Shown: positions 1-12,308 of the stretch, piece by piece | Layout of the letters: each line of letters opens with the position of its first letter | Numbering within the stretch: position 1 is the first letter of the stretch | Origin: Anaeramoeba ignava | Lineage: Eukaryota; Metamonada; Anaeramoebidae | DNA length: 64,000 bases | NCBI GenBank assembly: GCA_028826165.1 | Contig: JAPDFW010000094.1 | Coordinates: forward strand, 1 to 64,000 | Reading direction: 5' to 3' | The notes under the pieces: generated by a model | The model's input: only the letters and a program-made list of their open reading frames with translations | Told to the model about the DNA's origin: nothing | The model's database searches: none | Made by a program: the position numbers and the translations under genes

Positions 1-1554
1 GCCAAAGGATATTATATTAATCCAAAAATTCCAAAAATTTATCAATATTTCATCATTAATTAAAAGATGCAAATGATAGAATAATTGAAGATATTGTTTC
101 TGGAATTCACTCAATTTACTTATTAACTTCAAACCAAAATGCTTATGGAATTGGTTCAAATTATTCTAACCAACTTGGTTTTGATTCTGAAAGACTTAAA
201 AAAACAGAAAAACCAATTTTAATGATGAAAAATGTTTCTAAAATATTTTCAGGAAATTCTTCAGAATTTGTTTTTCTTTTAAATCCAAATCAAGAATTAT
301 TTGGATGCGGTTGGAATAATTCTGGTCAAGTTGGATTAGGAGAATCAAGAAAAGAAGAAACAGAAATCCAAAAATTAACCAAAATCAAAAATATTCCAAA
401 AGGCAAAATAATTGATATTCAATGTGGATTATCTCATTCAATAATGTTGATTGAAAATGAAAATGAAAATCCAAAAAGAAAACTTTATTCATGTGGAAAT
501 TATCTATCTAATGGACTTGGCCAAGATGAAAAAACTTATGAATTTACTGAAATCAAATCATCTTTATTTGAAAATGATGATAATATTCTTGAAATTTCTG
601 TTGGTCATTCTCATACTTTGATTTTAACATCCAATTCAAAATTAATTGGATTTGGATATAATGATTATGGTCAATTAGGAACTGGAAATACAATAGATCA
701 ATTAATTCCAATTCAAATTGAACTTCCTAAATTAAGATTTAATGAAAATATTTCTAATTATCATGTTCTTTGTGGTGATGGAGATTCATTTCTTTATTAT
801 TCTCCTTCTTCTTTTTCCAATCTTGAAGAAGATTTGATAAAAATATTTAGAAGAAAAGAATTTTGTGATATTTCATTTAAAACAGAAAATGGAGAAATAA
901 TTGAAGCTCATAAATTAATATTGAAATATAGATTAAATCAAAATGAAAATGAAATTGAAAAACTTCAAGAAATTATTTCAAATAAATCAATTAAAGAATC
1001 AAATCAAATATTTGAAATGATTTATTCAAACAGAATAATAAATCCAAAATTATATTCTGAAATTAAAGAAATTATAAATTTAAATGAAAAAATTGAAGAA
1101 ACAATGAAAAGAATTTATTTAAATGAAAATGAAAAAGATTTTATTATTGAAAGAAAAGAAAAACAATATAAATTCCTAAATTAATAATTAATAATGAAGT
1201 GAATTATATCGAGGAATGTTTTTATCTGTAACAGAAGATAAATCAAATAAAGTTACAGATTATAGTGAATTAAGTAATAAATCATTTCAAATATTAGAAT
1301 ATTGGATTTATTCAAATCAAATCATAGAAGAAATTCAAATTACACAAGAAATAATTGATGAAATTAAAATTGGAATTGATTATTTTCAATTAAATCAAAC
1401 AAATCCAAATTTATTTGATTTATTAATTAACAAATTTAATAATCAAAATCAAATTGGAAAAAGAAAAAGAAAGAAAAAATGTTTAATTTTTAAAAAAGAA
1501 ATTAAAATTAAAATTAAAATTGTAAAATTAAAATTAAAATTAAAATTAAATTAA
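1..1554 (+). pseudogene. RCC1-BTB protein, copy 1 (5' truncated by window, frameshifted)
   Basis: Seen: RCC1-type repeats (GQVGLG, GQLGTG motifs with CG before them) are followed by a BTB/POZ start (DISFKTENGEIIEAHKL) and end (RGMFLSVTEDKSNKVTDYS). The window begins inside the first RCC1 repeats. Against copies 2 and 4 the frame breaks near 26-62 (two bases lost, one gained; TAA at 61-63), then runs open from 66 to 1184, and breaks again near 1172-1200, where CCC has become CC. The remaining BTB C-terminus is open from 1216 and reads on into the AT repeat to 1554. Known: RCC1-BTB proteins pair a beta-propeller with a BTB module, often as a Cullin-3 adaptor. Inferred: a pseudogene, or a copy with uncorrected assembly indels. 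Confidence 0.8.
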
Positions 1555-2085
1555 AATCAAAATTAAAAGTAAAAATTAAAATTAAAAACAAAATTAAAAA
1601 TTAAAATCAAAATTAAAATTAAAATTAAAATCAAATTAAAATTAAAATCAAAAATTGAAATTTAAAATTAAAATTAAAAATTAAAATTCAAAATTAAAAT
1701 CAAAATCAAAATTAAAAATTAAAATTAAAATAAAAATTAAAAATTAAAATTCAAATTAAAATCATTTATAAAATTAAAATCAAAATTAAAATTAAAATTA
1801 AAATAAAAATCGGATAAAACTAAAATTAAAATCAAATTCAAAATTAAAATTAAAATCTAAAATTAAAATTAAAATTAAAATTAAAATTAAAATTAAAATT
1901 AAAATTAAATTAAAATTAAAATTAAAATTAAAATTAAAATTAAAATCAAATTAAAATTAAATCAAAAGTTAAAATCAAAATTAAAATTAAAATTAAAATT
2001 AAAATTAAAATTAAAATCAAAATTAAAATTAAAATTAAAATTAAAATCAAATTAAAATTAAAATCAAAATTAAAATTTGTTTTTT
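1485..2085. repeat. AAAATT-type low-complexity tandem repeat
   Basis: About 600 bases of irregular (AAAATT)n with occasional AAAATC variants lie between RCC1-BTB copies 1 and 2. Virtually no G is present on the plus strand. No gene is seen inside it. The same repeat follows copies 2, 3 and 4. Confidence 0.9.
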
Positions 2086-2087
2086 GT

Positions 2088-2217
2088 TTCTTTTTTTTTT
2101 CCAAATATCATTCAAATTTTGTTTTTTTTGGAAAGTTTTTACAATTCAAAATCAAATTAAAAAAAATCAAAAATTTTTCATTTTTCATTTTTCATTTTTC
2201 ATTTTTTCTTTTCCAAA
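2088..2217 (+). promoter_or_regulatory. Duplicated 5' flank of RCC1-BTB copy 2
   Basis: A T-rich block, with a CCAAATATCATTCAAATTTTG core and then several TTTTTCA units, runs up to the ATG at 2218. Nearly the same block stands before copy 3 at 4872-4999, so the duplicated unit included its own promoter or leader. A run of TTTTTCA/TTTTTC just upstream of the start codon recurs before many genes in the window. Promoter function is inferred only. Confidence 0.4.
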
Positions 2218-4017
2218 ATGAATGAAATTATATTTTGAAGTTCAAATAATTCACCAAAACTTATCAAAAATGAATCAAATATAATAACAAAACCAATTCA
2301 ATTTAAATTTGAAAATGAAAATGAAAATGAAAAACAAATTAAACAAATTTCATCGAGTTTATTTTCAACAATTTTCCTTTTTAAAAATGGAAAAGCAATA
2401 GAATATTTAAATGAAAATGATTCAAAACAAAATCCTCAAAAAATACAAATTGAAGAAAATATTCAAAAAGTATCTGTTGGTTATGAAAACGAAACTATTT
2501 TAACAAAAGAAGGAAATGTATTTGCCAAAGGGAGATATATTAATAAAAATAATCCAAATCAATTTATCAATATTTCATCATTAATTGAAGATATAAATGA
2601 TAGAATAATTGAAGATATTGTTTCAGGAAGAAATTCAATTTACTTATTAACTAGAAATGAGAATCTTTACTCTTTTTTTTCAGGAATTAATCTAGTTGAT
2701 AATAATTCTCGAAAATTCAAGAAAACACAAAAAACAATTTTAATGATGAAAAATGTTTCTAAAATATTTTCAGGAAATACTTGTTTTTCTTCCCTTTTTC
2801 TTTTAAATTCAAATCAAGAATTATTTTCATGCGGATTTAATCTTAATGGTCAACTTGGATTAGGAAAATCTATAAAAAAAATGATCGAAAATCCAACCCA
2901 AATCCCAAATATTCCAAAAGGCAAAATAATTGATATTAAATGTGGATATTCTCATTCAATAATGTTGATTGAAAATGAAAATGAAAATCCAAAAAGAAAA
3001 CTTTATTCATGTGGATATTATATACCTAATGGACTTGGCAAAAATGAAAATACTTATGAATTTACTGAAATCAAATCATCTTTATTTGAAAATGATAATA
3101 ATATTCTTGATTTTTCTGTTGGAAGATCTCATACTTTGATTTTAACATCCAATTCAAAATCAATTGGATTTGGAAGTAATTTATATGGTCAATTAGGAAC
3201 TGGAAATAAACAAAAAGATGAATTAATTCCAATTCAGATTGAACTTCCTAAATTAAGATTTAATGAAAATATTTCTAATTATCATATTTCTTGTGGATAT
3301 AACAATTCATTTCTTTATTATCCTCCTTCTTCTTTTTCCAATCTTGAAGAAGATTTGATAAAATTATTTAGAAGAAAAGAATTTTGTGATATTTCATTTA
3401 AAACAGAAAATGGAGAAATAATTGAAGCTCATAAATTAATATTGAAATATAGATTAAATCAAAATGAAAATGAAATTGGAAAACTTCAAGAAATTATTTC
3501 AAATAAATCAATTAAAGAATCAAATCAAATATTTGAAATGATTTATTCAAACAGAATTATAAATCCAAAATTATATTCAGAAATTAAAGAAATTATAAAT
3601 TTAAATGAAAAAATTGAAGAAATAATGAAAAGAATTTATTTAAATGAAAATGAAAAAGATTTTATTATTGAAAGAAAAGAAAAACAATATAAATTCCCTA
3701 AATTAATATTAATAATGAGAAGTGAATTATATCGAGGAATGTTTTTATCTGTAACAGAAGATAAATCAAATAAAGTTACAGATTATAGTGAATTAAGTAA
3801 TAAATCATTTCAAATATTAGAATATTGGATTTATTCAAATCAAATCATAGAAGAAATTCAAATTACACAAGAAATAATTGATGAAATTAAAATTGGAATT
3901 GATTATTTCCAATTAAATCAAACAAATCCAAATTTATTTGATTTATTAATTAACAAATTTAATAATCAAAATCAAATTGGAAAAGAAAAAAAGAAAGAAA
4001 AATGTTTAATTTTTTAA
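2218..4017 (+). pseudogene. RCC1-BTB protein, copy 2 (one in-frame TGA)
   Basis: From ATG 2218 the frame is open to TAA at 4015-4017, about 599 codons, except for one TGA at 2236-2238 (codon 7), where copy 3 reads a Phe codon. Layout: RCC1-type propeller repeats over roughly residues 1-380, then a BTB domain split by an insert of about 80 residues (DISFKTENGEIIEAHKL ... SELYRGMFLSVTEDKSNKV). Met codons at 2743-2748 would give a 424-residue product lacking the N-terminal propeller blades. Its first 1.1 kb is almost identical to copy 3. Whether this is a pseudogene, an N-truncated gene or a base-call error cannot be settled here. Confidence 0.8.
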
Positions 4018-4870
4018 AAAGAAATTAAAATTAAAATTAAAATTAAAATTAAAATTAAAATTAAAATTAAAATTAAAATTAAAATCAAAACAAAATTAAA
4101 ATTAAAATTAAAATCAAAATTAAAATTAAAATTAAAATCAAAATTAAAATTAAAATTAAAATTAAAATTAAAATAAAAATGAAAATGAAAATGAAAATGA
4201 AAATTAAAATTTAAAATCAAAATCAAATCAAATTAAAAATTAAAATTCAAATTAAAATCATTTATAAAATTAAAATCAAAATTAAAATTAAAATTAAAAT
4301 CAAATTAAAAATCAAAATTAAAATTAAAATTTAAAATCAAAATCAAATTAAAAATCAAAATTAAAATTAAAATTTAAAATCAAAATCAAATTAAAAATCA
4401 AAATTAAAATTAAAATTAAAATTAAAAATTAAAATTCAAATTCAAAATCAAATTCAAAATTAAAAATTAAAATTAATATTATAAATCAAAATTAAAATTA
4501 AAATTAAAATCAAAATCAAAATTAAAATTAAAATTAAAATTAAAATAAAAATCGGATAAAACTAAAATTAAAATCAAAATTAAATTCAATTTAAAATTAA
4601 ATTCAAATTCAAAATTAAAATTGAAATTAAAATTAAAATTAAAATTAAAATTAAAATAAAAATCGGATAAAACTAAAATTAAAATCAAAATTAAAATTAA
4701 AATTAAAATTAAATTCAAATTCAAAATTCGAATTCAAAATTAAAATTAAAATTAAAATTAAAATTAAAATTAAAATTAAAATTAAAATTAAAATTAAAAT
4801 CAAATTCAAATCAAAATTAAAATTAAAATTAAATTCAAATTCAAATTTAAATTTAAATTTAAATTTAAAA
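4018..4870. repeat. AAAATT/AAAATC low-complexity repeat
   Basis: About 850 bases of (AAAATT)n, with blocks of AAAATC, AATTC and a recurring AAAATCGGATAAAACT motif (seen at about 1806, 4548 and 4660). The motif shared between the spacers after copies 1 and 2 shows that the spacer repeats were duplicated with the genes. No coding content is seen. Confidence 0.85.
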
Positions 4871-4871
4871 T

Positions 4872-4999
4872 TTGTTTTTTGTTTCTTTTTTTTTTCCAAA
4901 TATCATTCAAATTTTGTTTTTTTTGGAAAGTTTTTACAATTCAAATCAAATTAAACAAAATCAAAAATTTTTCATTTTTTCATTTTTTTCTTTTCAAAA
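4872..4999 (+). promoter_or_regulatory. Duplicated 5' flank of RCC1-BTB copy 3
   Basis: Near-copy of the block before copy 2: a T tract, the CCAAATATCATTCAAATTTTG core, then TTTTTCATTTTTTTC before ATG 5000. A regulatory role is inferred from position and conservation only. Confidence 0.4.
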
Positions 5000-6748
5000 A
5001 TGAATGAAATTATATTTTTTGGTTCAAATAATTATCCAAAACTTATCAAAAATGAACCAAATATAATAACAAAACCAATTCAATTTAAATTTGAAAATGA
5101 AAATGAAAATGAAAAACAAATTAAACAAATTTCAACAAGTTTATTTTCAACAATTTTCCTTTTTAAAAATGGAAAAGCAATAGAATATTTAAATGAAAAT
5201 GATTCAAAACAAAATCCTCAAAAAATACAAATTGAAGAAAATATTCAAAAAGTATCTGTTGGTTATGAAAATGAAACTATTTTAACAAAAGAAGGAAATG
5301 TATTTGCCAAAGGAAAATATATTAATAAAAATAATCCAAATCAATTTATCAATATTTCATCATTAATTGAAGATATAAATGATAGAATAATTAAAGATAT
5401 TGTTTCAGGAAGAAATTCAATTTACTTATTAACTAGAAATGAGAATCTTTACTCTTTTTTTTCAGGAATTAATCTAGTTGATAATAATTCTCGAAAATTC
5501 AAGAAAACACAAAAAACAATTTTAATGATGAAAAATGTTTCTAAAATATTTTCAGGAAATACTTGTTTTTCTTCCCTTTTTCTTTTAAATTCAAATCAAG
5601 AATTATTTTCATGCGGATTTAATCTTAATGGTCAACTTGGATTAGGAAAATCTATAAAAAAAATAATCGAAAATCCAACCCAAATCCCAAATATTCCAAA
5701 AGGCAAAATAATTGATATTAAATGTGGATATTCTCATTCAATAATGTTGATTGAAAATGAAAATGAAAATCCAAAAAGAAAACTTTATTCATGTGGATAT
5801 TATATACCTAATGGACTTGGCAAAAATGAAAATACTTATGAATTTACTGAAATCAAATCATCTTTATTTGAAAATGATGATAATATTATTGATTTTTCTG
5901 TTGGAAGATCTCATACTTTGATTTTAACATCCAAATTCAAAATTAATTGATTTGGAAGTAATTTATATGGTCAATTAGGAACTGGAGATACAAATGAACA
6001 ATTAACTCCAATTCAAATTGAACTTCCTAAATTAAGATTTAATGAAAATATTTCTAATTATCATGTTCTTTGTGGATATCAGAATTCATTTCTTTATTAT
6101 TCTCCTTCTTCTTTTTCCAATCTTGAAGAAGATTTGATAAAACTATTTAGAAGAAAAGAATTTTGTGATATTTCATTTAAAACAGAAAATGGAGAAATAA
6201 TTGAAGCTCATAAATTAATTTTGAAATATAGATTAAATCAAAATCAAAATGAAATTGAAAAACTTCAAGAAATTATTTCAAAAAAATCAATTAAAGAATC
6301 AAATCAAATATTTGAAATGATTTATTCAAATAGAATAATAAATCCAAAATTATATTCTGAAATTAAAGAAATTATAAATTTAAATGAAAAAATTGAAGAA
6401 ATAATGAAAAGAATTTATTTAAATGAAAATGAAAATGATTTTATAATTGAAAGAAAAGAAAAACAATATAAATTTCCCAAATTAATATTAATAATGAGAA
6501 GTGAATTATATCGAGGAATGTTTTTATCTGTAACTGAAGATAAATCTAATAAAGTTACAGATTATAGTGAATTAAGTAATAAATCATTTCAAATATTTGA
6601 ATATTGGATTTATTCAAATCAAATCAAAGAAGAAATTCAAATTACACAAGAGATAATTGATGAACTTCAAATTGGAATTGATTATTTTCAATTAAATCAA
6701 ACAAATCCAAATTTATTTGATTTATTAATTAACAAAATTAATAATTAA
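5000..6748 (+). pseudogene. RCC1-BTB protein, copy 3 (one in-frame TGA between paired indels)
   Basis: Open from ATG 5000 to TAA 6746-6748 (582 residues) except for TGA at 5948-5950. That stop lies between a +1 (CCAAATTC for CCAATTC) and a -1 (ATTGATTT for ATTGGATTT), so the frame is restored at once. The N-terminal two thirds match copy 2 almost base for base, including a shared odd segment around NENLYSFFSG. After about 5950 the sequence resembles copies 1 and 4 instead (HVLCGYQNSF), so the copy is a mosaic. RCC1 repeats and a BTB domain occur in the same order as in the other copies. Confidence 0.8.
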
Positions 6749-6845
6749 AATTAAAATCAAAATTAAAATTAAAATTAAAATTAAAATCAAAATTAAAATC
6801 AAAATTAAAATCAAAATTAAAATCAAAATTAAAATTCAAATTCAA
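6749..6845. repeat. Short AAAATT/AAAATC repeat
   Basis: About 95 bases of (AAAATTAAAATC)n separate RCC1-BTB copy 3 from the convergent 3' end of the VPS34 gene. Confidence 0.8.
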
Positions 6846-6878
6846 TTATTCTTTATTCAAATTGTTTTAAAATGATTT

Positions 6879-9800
6879 TTAATCTCTTAAAAAACTGAAA
6901 TATTCTCTTTTTGTATCTGTTAATTTGGAACCAAATGAAGATAATGATTTTTCAATTAATTTAAGGAAAAAATATTTTGATTCTTGTTCTGATAAATTTG
7001 AACCCATTCTTTCTTGAATTTTCAATAAACAATCATCATTTCTTGATAAATCTGGAATATTTGCGCCAATCATCATAGAAAATAAATTCAGAAATAAATT
7101 TGTTGATTTTCTAAGAATATTATAAGCAGTTGTGCAATAATTTTTGAAATTATTAAAATGTTCCCCTTTTTTTCCTCCCATTGGTTCGATCATTTCAGAA
7201 GTGAGTTTGAAAGGAGGAGGAAAAGGCATAGGATCTCTTCCCAAAATAAATCCAAAATCAATATGAAGAAGATGACCATCTGATGTTAAAAGAATATTAT
7301 CTAAAAGAAAAATATGAAGATATGAAAAGATTAAAATCAATCCATTTTTTTTTTAATTGTGAGAATTATTAACCTAAATGTCGATCTCCAATCCCTAAAA
7401 TATATGTAATTACACAATATCCTGCGCAACTTTTTGTGTATTTTTCAATAACTTCTTCTTTGATTCTGTTTTTTGAATTTGGAATTAAATTTTTTTCGTT
7501 TTTCTTCAACCAGTCAATAATTTTTCCATTTTTGATAATTTCAGAAAGAGGACAAACATTAGGAACTTTTTCTATCATTCCGACAGAAGATGAAATTGCC
7601 AATATTTTATAAGGAGTGAGTTCCAAATCAAGATTTTGTTTTTTTAACAGTTTATCCATTAAATTAATAATTTGCATTACAAATTGATCTTGACGTAAAT
7701 CATCGCCTGATTTGAATAGAATTCCGTAATAAATTTTTTGGATCAAATCTTTTTCTTTTTCTTTTTCTTTTTCTTTTTCTGTGGAGATTTTCAATTCTAA
7801 TCCAAGTGGCTGCATTGAACTGCGAAATATTTTCACTTTTTTATTATCAATTCCAATGATTTTATAAGAAGGATCTAATGGCAAAACAAGTTCTTCAAAA
7901 GAACTGAGATCTGAGTATTTTCCTTTTTGAGATAAAAATTCTTTCAATCGGATAATTTTCTGTTCTCTTTTGATATTCATGCTTTTCAAGGAATTGTTAA
8001 TTTCAACAAGATCTCGAATAAAAGTTTTTTGTTTCATTAAAATGGAATAAATATCTGGGCGATTTTCATGCATTTCCTGTTCGAATTGATCCAGTATTTT
8101 CTTGAAAGTTCTCCCAAAAACAGAGTCTTCAGTTTCGACATTTAGGTACCAATAAAGATAATTGGCAATCTTGGAGTTATTAATTGCTTTATTGATTAAA
8201 AATCGTTTCAGATCCGATTCAAGTGGATTCTTTTCGTGTCTAATTGCAGAAACCAATTGTAACATGTAATTCAATAATTCACTATTCTTGATTTTGGACA
8301 AATGCTTGATTGAAAATTTTCTAACAATTTCTGACTTAAATCGTGATGTGAGAAGTTCAATGCAATCCTCGACATCAACCTCTTTCCAATTCTCAATGAA
8401 TTTACTGATGTATTCTTCTTCTTCAGGATCTGTGAAATCCACACATTTCAAAAATTTTGTGAGTGCTTTTTTGTTTTGAATCAAAGAATGCCGAAAAGTG
8501 AATAAAAGATTTTTATCTTTATCTGTCAAAATATAAAGAGGAGATGCTGAAATGATTTCGGCAATTTGCTGGCTCTGTTTGATATTTGGTTTCAAAGTTA
8601 CATTTACTGATCCCTTGATAAAATTTCTATCCAAAATTCCAATTATTTTCCTATTTTTAAGTTCAACAGGATTTTCTTTTGAATTTTCTGGATCATAAAC
8701 ACAAAAGAAACTTGAATCCTCAATTAATTCATTATTATCTTCATTATTATTTTCATTTATTTTTTCAGTGTTTGTCGTTGGTTCAAAATGATAATTTTGC
8801 TCTTTTTCTTTCATTTTTATATCGGATGTTGGTGAATAATAAACCTCAATTTTCTCGTTGTTTAAATAAAAATTCTGGAATTCCACATTCAAAAAAACAT
8901 TTGAATCTTCAAGCTTGGATTTGATTTCCTTGATTTTGTTTTTAGTGAGTTTATTCAACTCAAAAATGGGTTTTTCATCAGAAAAAAATTGAGAATTTGC
9001 GAAATGTTGGTTTTTTAAATTGGAAATGTAAATTAAAGAATTGGAATTTTTTGGATTGGTTTCAATAAGTGATTCTGTATCTAAATATTTATGTGAATTG
9101 ATTTGGTGTTGAAAAGGAAGAATGTAATTTCCTGATTTGAGTTTTAAATTGTAATCAAACATTGGAATGTTGGCTTGAGTTAATAATATTTTAGGTCTTT
9201 TTGGAAAAATATGATAAATTGAAAAAACAATAATTGAATCTAAAGGACAATTTTGAATAGAAATTGGGAATTGTATTAATTCATTCCATTCGCCAATTTC
9301 TGAATAAATTTGAAATCGTGTTTTTTGTTCGTCACAAATTTCTTTTCCTTTACTTATCATTTTAACACTAATATAATAATTAGTTGATTCTTGAATTGGA
9401 TTTAAAGAATTTTTTGTTGATCTAAATTATATTTCAGAAATAATTTTAATTTGAAATAAATTTGATTTGAAATGAATTTAATTAGAAATAAATTTAAATT
9501 TGAAATGAATTTAATTAGAAATAATTTTAATTAGAAATAATTTTAATTTGAAATGAATTTAATTTGAAATGAATTTAAATTTGAAATGAATTTAATTTGA
9601 AATAAATTTAATTTGAAATAATTTTAATTTGAAATAATTTTAATTTGAAATGAAATAATTTTAATTTGAAACGAATTTAAATTGAAATAATTTTAATTTG
9701 AAATGAATTTAAATTTGAAATAATTTTAATTTGAAATAATTTTAATTTGAAATAATTTTAATTTGAAATAAATTTAATTTGAAATAAATTTAATTTGAAA

Positions 9801-10221
9801 TAATTTTAATTTGAAATAATTTAAATTTGAAATGAATTTAATTTGAAATAAATTTAATTTGAAATAATTTTAATTTGAAATAAATTTAATTAGAAATAAA
9901 TTTAAATTTGAAATGAATTTAATTAGAAATAATTTAAATTTGAAATGAATTTAATTTGAAATAATTTTAATTTGAAATGAATTTAAATTTGAAATAAATT
10001 TAATTTGAAATAAATTAAATTTGAAATAAATTTAAATTGAAATAATTTGATTTGAAATAAATTTAATTTGAAATAATTTAAATTAGAAATAATTTAAATT
10101 AGAAATAATTTAATTTGAAATAGTTTTAATTTGAAATAAAAACCTAAAATTAATTGGAAATTTTGAATTGTAAGGTATAAAAATTTTTCTTAAAAAGTTT
10201 TCAAATCCATCAATTCTTTTT
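6879..10221 (-). CDS. VPS34: Class III phosphatidylinositol 3-kinase (VPS34), three exons seen, start codon not found
   Basis: Makes PI3P on endosomes and autophagic membranes (family knowledge). Exons by splice phase: about 10221-10144, 9421-7374 and 7300-6879. The 7301-7373 intron (GTTAAT..TTTTAG) joins GDRHL to DNILLTSDGHLLHIDFG, rebuilding the catalytic loop and DFG. Domain order: C2 (NYYISVKM, CPLDSIIVFSIYHIFP), helical PIK domain (ANYLYWYLNVETED), then kinase domain (GDDLRQDQFVMQIINLMDKL, SCAGYCVITYILGIGDRHL). These runs fit VPS34 rather than class I kinases. The Met at 9360 is internal, because codons before it still match the C2 domain. The upstream piece (IPYNSKFPINFR) is phase-compatible across a 722-nt repeat intron, but no ATG was found in frame, so a further small exon or a frame error is likely. 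Estimated length about 850 residues. Confidence 0.88.
9422..10143 (-). repeat. Repeat-filled intron of VPS34 (TTGAAATAATTTTAA-type unit)
   Basis: 722 nt, mainly TTTGAAATAATTTTAA and TTTGAAATGAATTTAA units as read on the plus strand. In the gene's sense strand (minus) G is almost absent and no AG occurs before the terminal TTTAG. The plus strand contains many TTAGAAAT units. Intron status rests on the phase match of the flanking coding pieces. Confidence 0.7.
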
Positions 10222-10534
10222 CTAAAATTGTTTAAAATGTAATTTAAATTTAAAAATTTTATCAATTCTTTTTAATTAATTTTTTTTTAAAGAATAAAAA
10301 CATTATTAAAGTAAATAATAAATTTAAATCACAAGAAAGCAAAAATCTTTTTTCAATAATAAATTTTGTTTTTTTTTGTGTTTTATGATGTTTTTTTTGT
10401 TGTTTAGTATTATTTTTTTGTTCTTCTTTTTTCTTTTTTTTTGTGAAAAAAGGAAATTTAATCATTTGAAAAAAAAAATTAAAAAAAAAAATGAAAAATT
10501 AAAATTCATTTTTTCATTTTTTTTCTTTTTAAAA
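10222..10534. promoter_or_regulatory. Divergent spacer between VPS34 and RCC1-BTB copy 4
   Basis: About 310 bases of A- and T-runs with no convincing gene. Open frames here are poly-Lys or poly-Phe artefacts. It probably holds the 5' ends and promoters of both divergent genes, and perhaps the missing first exon of VPS34. TTTTTCATTTTTTTTC stands before ATG 10535. Confidence 0.4.
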
Positions 10535-12308
10535 ATGAATGAAATTTTATTTTTTGGTTCAAATCAATATCCAAAACTTATCAAAAATAAACCAGAAGAA
10601 ATAATAACAGAACCAATTCAATTTAAATTTGAAAATGAAAATGAAAATGAAAATGAAAAACAAATTAAACAAATTTCATCAGGTTATTTTTCAACAACTT
10701 TCCTTTTTAAAAATGGAAAAGCAATAGAATATTCAAGAAATTCAAAACAAAATCCTTCAAAAATCCAAATTGAAGAAAATATTCAAAAAGTATCTGTTGG
10801 TTATCAAAATGAAGCTATTTTAACAAAAGAAGGAAATGTATTTGCCAAAGGAATAGATATTAATCCAAAAAATCCAAATCAATTTATCAATATTTCACCA
10901 TTAATTAAAGATAAAAATGATAGAATAATTGAAGATGTTGTCTCTGGATACAGTTCAATTTACTTATTAACTTCAAATCATAATGCTTATGGAATTTGTT
11001 CAAATTATTATGGTCAACTTGGTTTATATTCTAAAACACTTAAAAAAACACAAAAACCAATTTTAATGATGAAAAATGTTTCTAAAATATTTTCAGGAAA
11101 TTCTTCAAATCATGTTTTTCTTTTAAATTCAAATCAAGAATTATTTGCATGTGGTTTAAATATATATGGGATGCTTGGATTAGGTGAATCAAGAAAAGAA
11201 ACAACAATCAATAAATTAACCAAAATCCAAAATATTCCAAAAGGCAAAATAATTGATATTCAATGTGGAAATATTGATTCAATAATGTTGATTGAAAATC
11301 AAAATGAAAATCCAAAAAGAAAACTTTATTCATGTGGATATTTTCAATATAATGGACTTGATAAATATGAAGATACTTATGAATTTACTGAAATCAAATC
11401 ATCTTTATTTGAAAATGATGATAATAATATTCTTGAAATTTCTTGTGGAAATGCTCATACTTTGATTTTAACTTCCAAATCAAAATCAATAGGATTTGGA
11501 TATAATGAATATGGTCAATTAGGAATTGGAAATACAATAGATCAAATAACTCCAATTCAAATTGAACTTCCTGAATTAAGATTTAATGAAAATATTTCTA
11601 ATTATCATGTTTCTTGTGGATATCGAAAATCATTTCTTTATTATTCTCTTCTTTCTTTTTCCAATCTTGAAGAAGATTTGATAAAATTATTTGAAAGAAA
11701 AGAATTTTGTAATATTTCATTTAAAACAGAAAATGGAGAAATAATTGAAGCTCATAAATTAATATTAAAATATAGATTAAAAAATGAAAATGAAATTGGA
11801 AAAACTTAAAGAAATTATTTCAAAAAAATCAATTAAAGAATCAAATCAAATATTTGAAATGATTTATTCAAACAAAATAATAAACCCAAAATTATATTCT
11901 GAAATTAAAGAAATTATAAATTCAAATGAAAAAATTGAAGAAACAATTAAAAGAATTTATTTAAATGAAAATGAAAATGAAAATGAAAAAGATTTTATAA
12001 TTGAAAGAAAAGAAAAACAATATAAATTTCCAAAATTAATATTAATAATGAGAAGTGAATTATATCGAGGAATGTTTTTATCTGTAACAGAAGATAAATC
12101 TAATAAAGTTACAGATTATAGTGAATTAAGTAATAAATCATTTCAAATATTTGAATATTGGATTTATTCAAATCAAATTAAAGAAGAAATTCAAATTACA
12201 CAAGAAATTATTAATGAAATTGAAATTGGAATTGATTATTTTCAATTAAATCAAACAAATCCAAATTTATTTGATTTATTAATTAACAAATTTAATAATC
12301 AAAATTAA
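10535..12308 (+). pseudogene. RCC1-BTB protein, copy 4 (single A insertion)
   Basis: ATG 10535 was chosen because it aligns with the starts of copies 2, 3 and 5; the open frame upstream to 10376 is poly-Phe noise. The frame is open to about 11800, where GGAAAACTT has become GGAAAAACTT. This causes TAA at 11807-11809, and the +1 frame then continues to TAA 12306-12308. Removing that A gives a 590-residue protein with RCC1 repeats (GQLGLY, GMLGLG, GQLGIG) and the split BTB domain. It is the least damaged of the five copies, and the break is in a homopolymer, so the gene may well be intact in the organism. Confidence 0.8.

Noticed and set aside
1485-4870. Centromere, telomere or replication origin in the AAAATT blocks
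   Set aside because: Simple AT repeats alone are found at nearly every spacer and intron here; nothing specific marks these blocks.
2236-5950. UGA read as an amino acid, to rescue RCC1-BTB copies 2 and 3
   Set aside because: TGA ends the coiled-coil gene at 13872-13874, and the single-copy genes contain no internal TGA, so a standard code is more likely.
10376-10534. N-terminal extension of RCC1-BTB copy 4
   Set aside because: Poly-Phe/Lys translation of T and A runs; the paralogues start at the Met equivalent to 10535.
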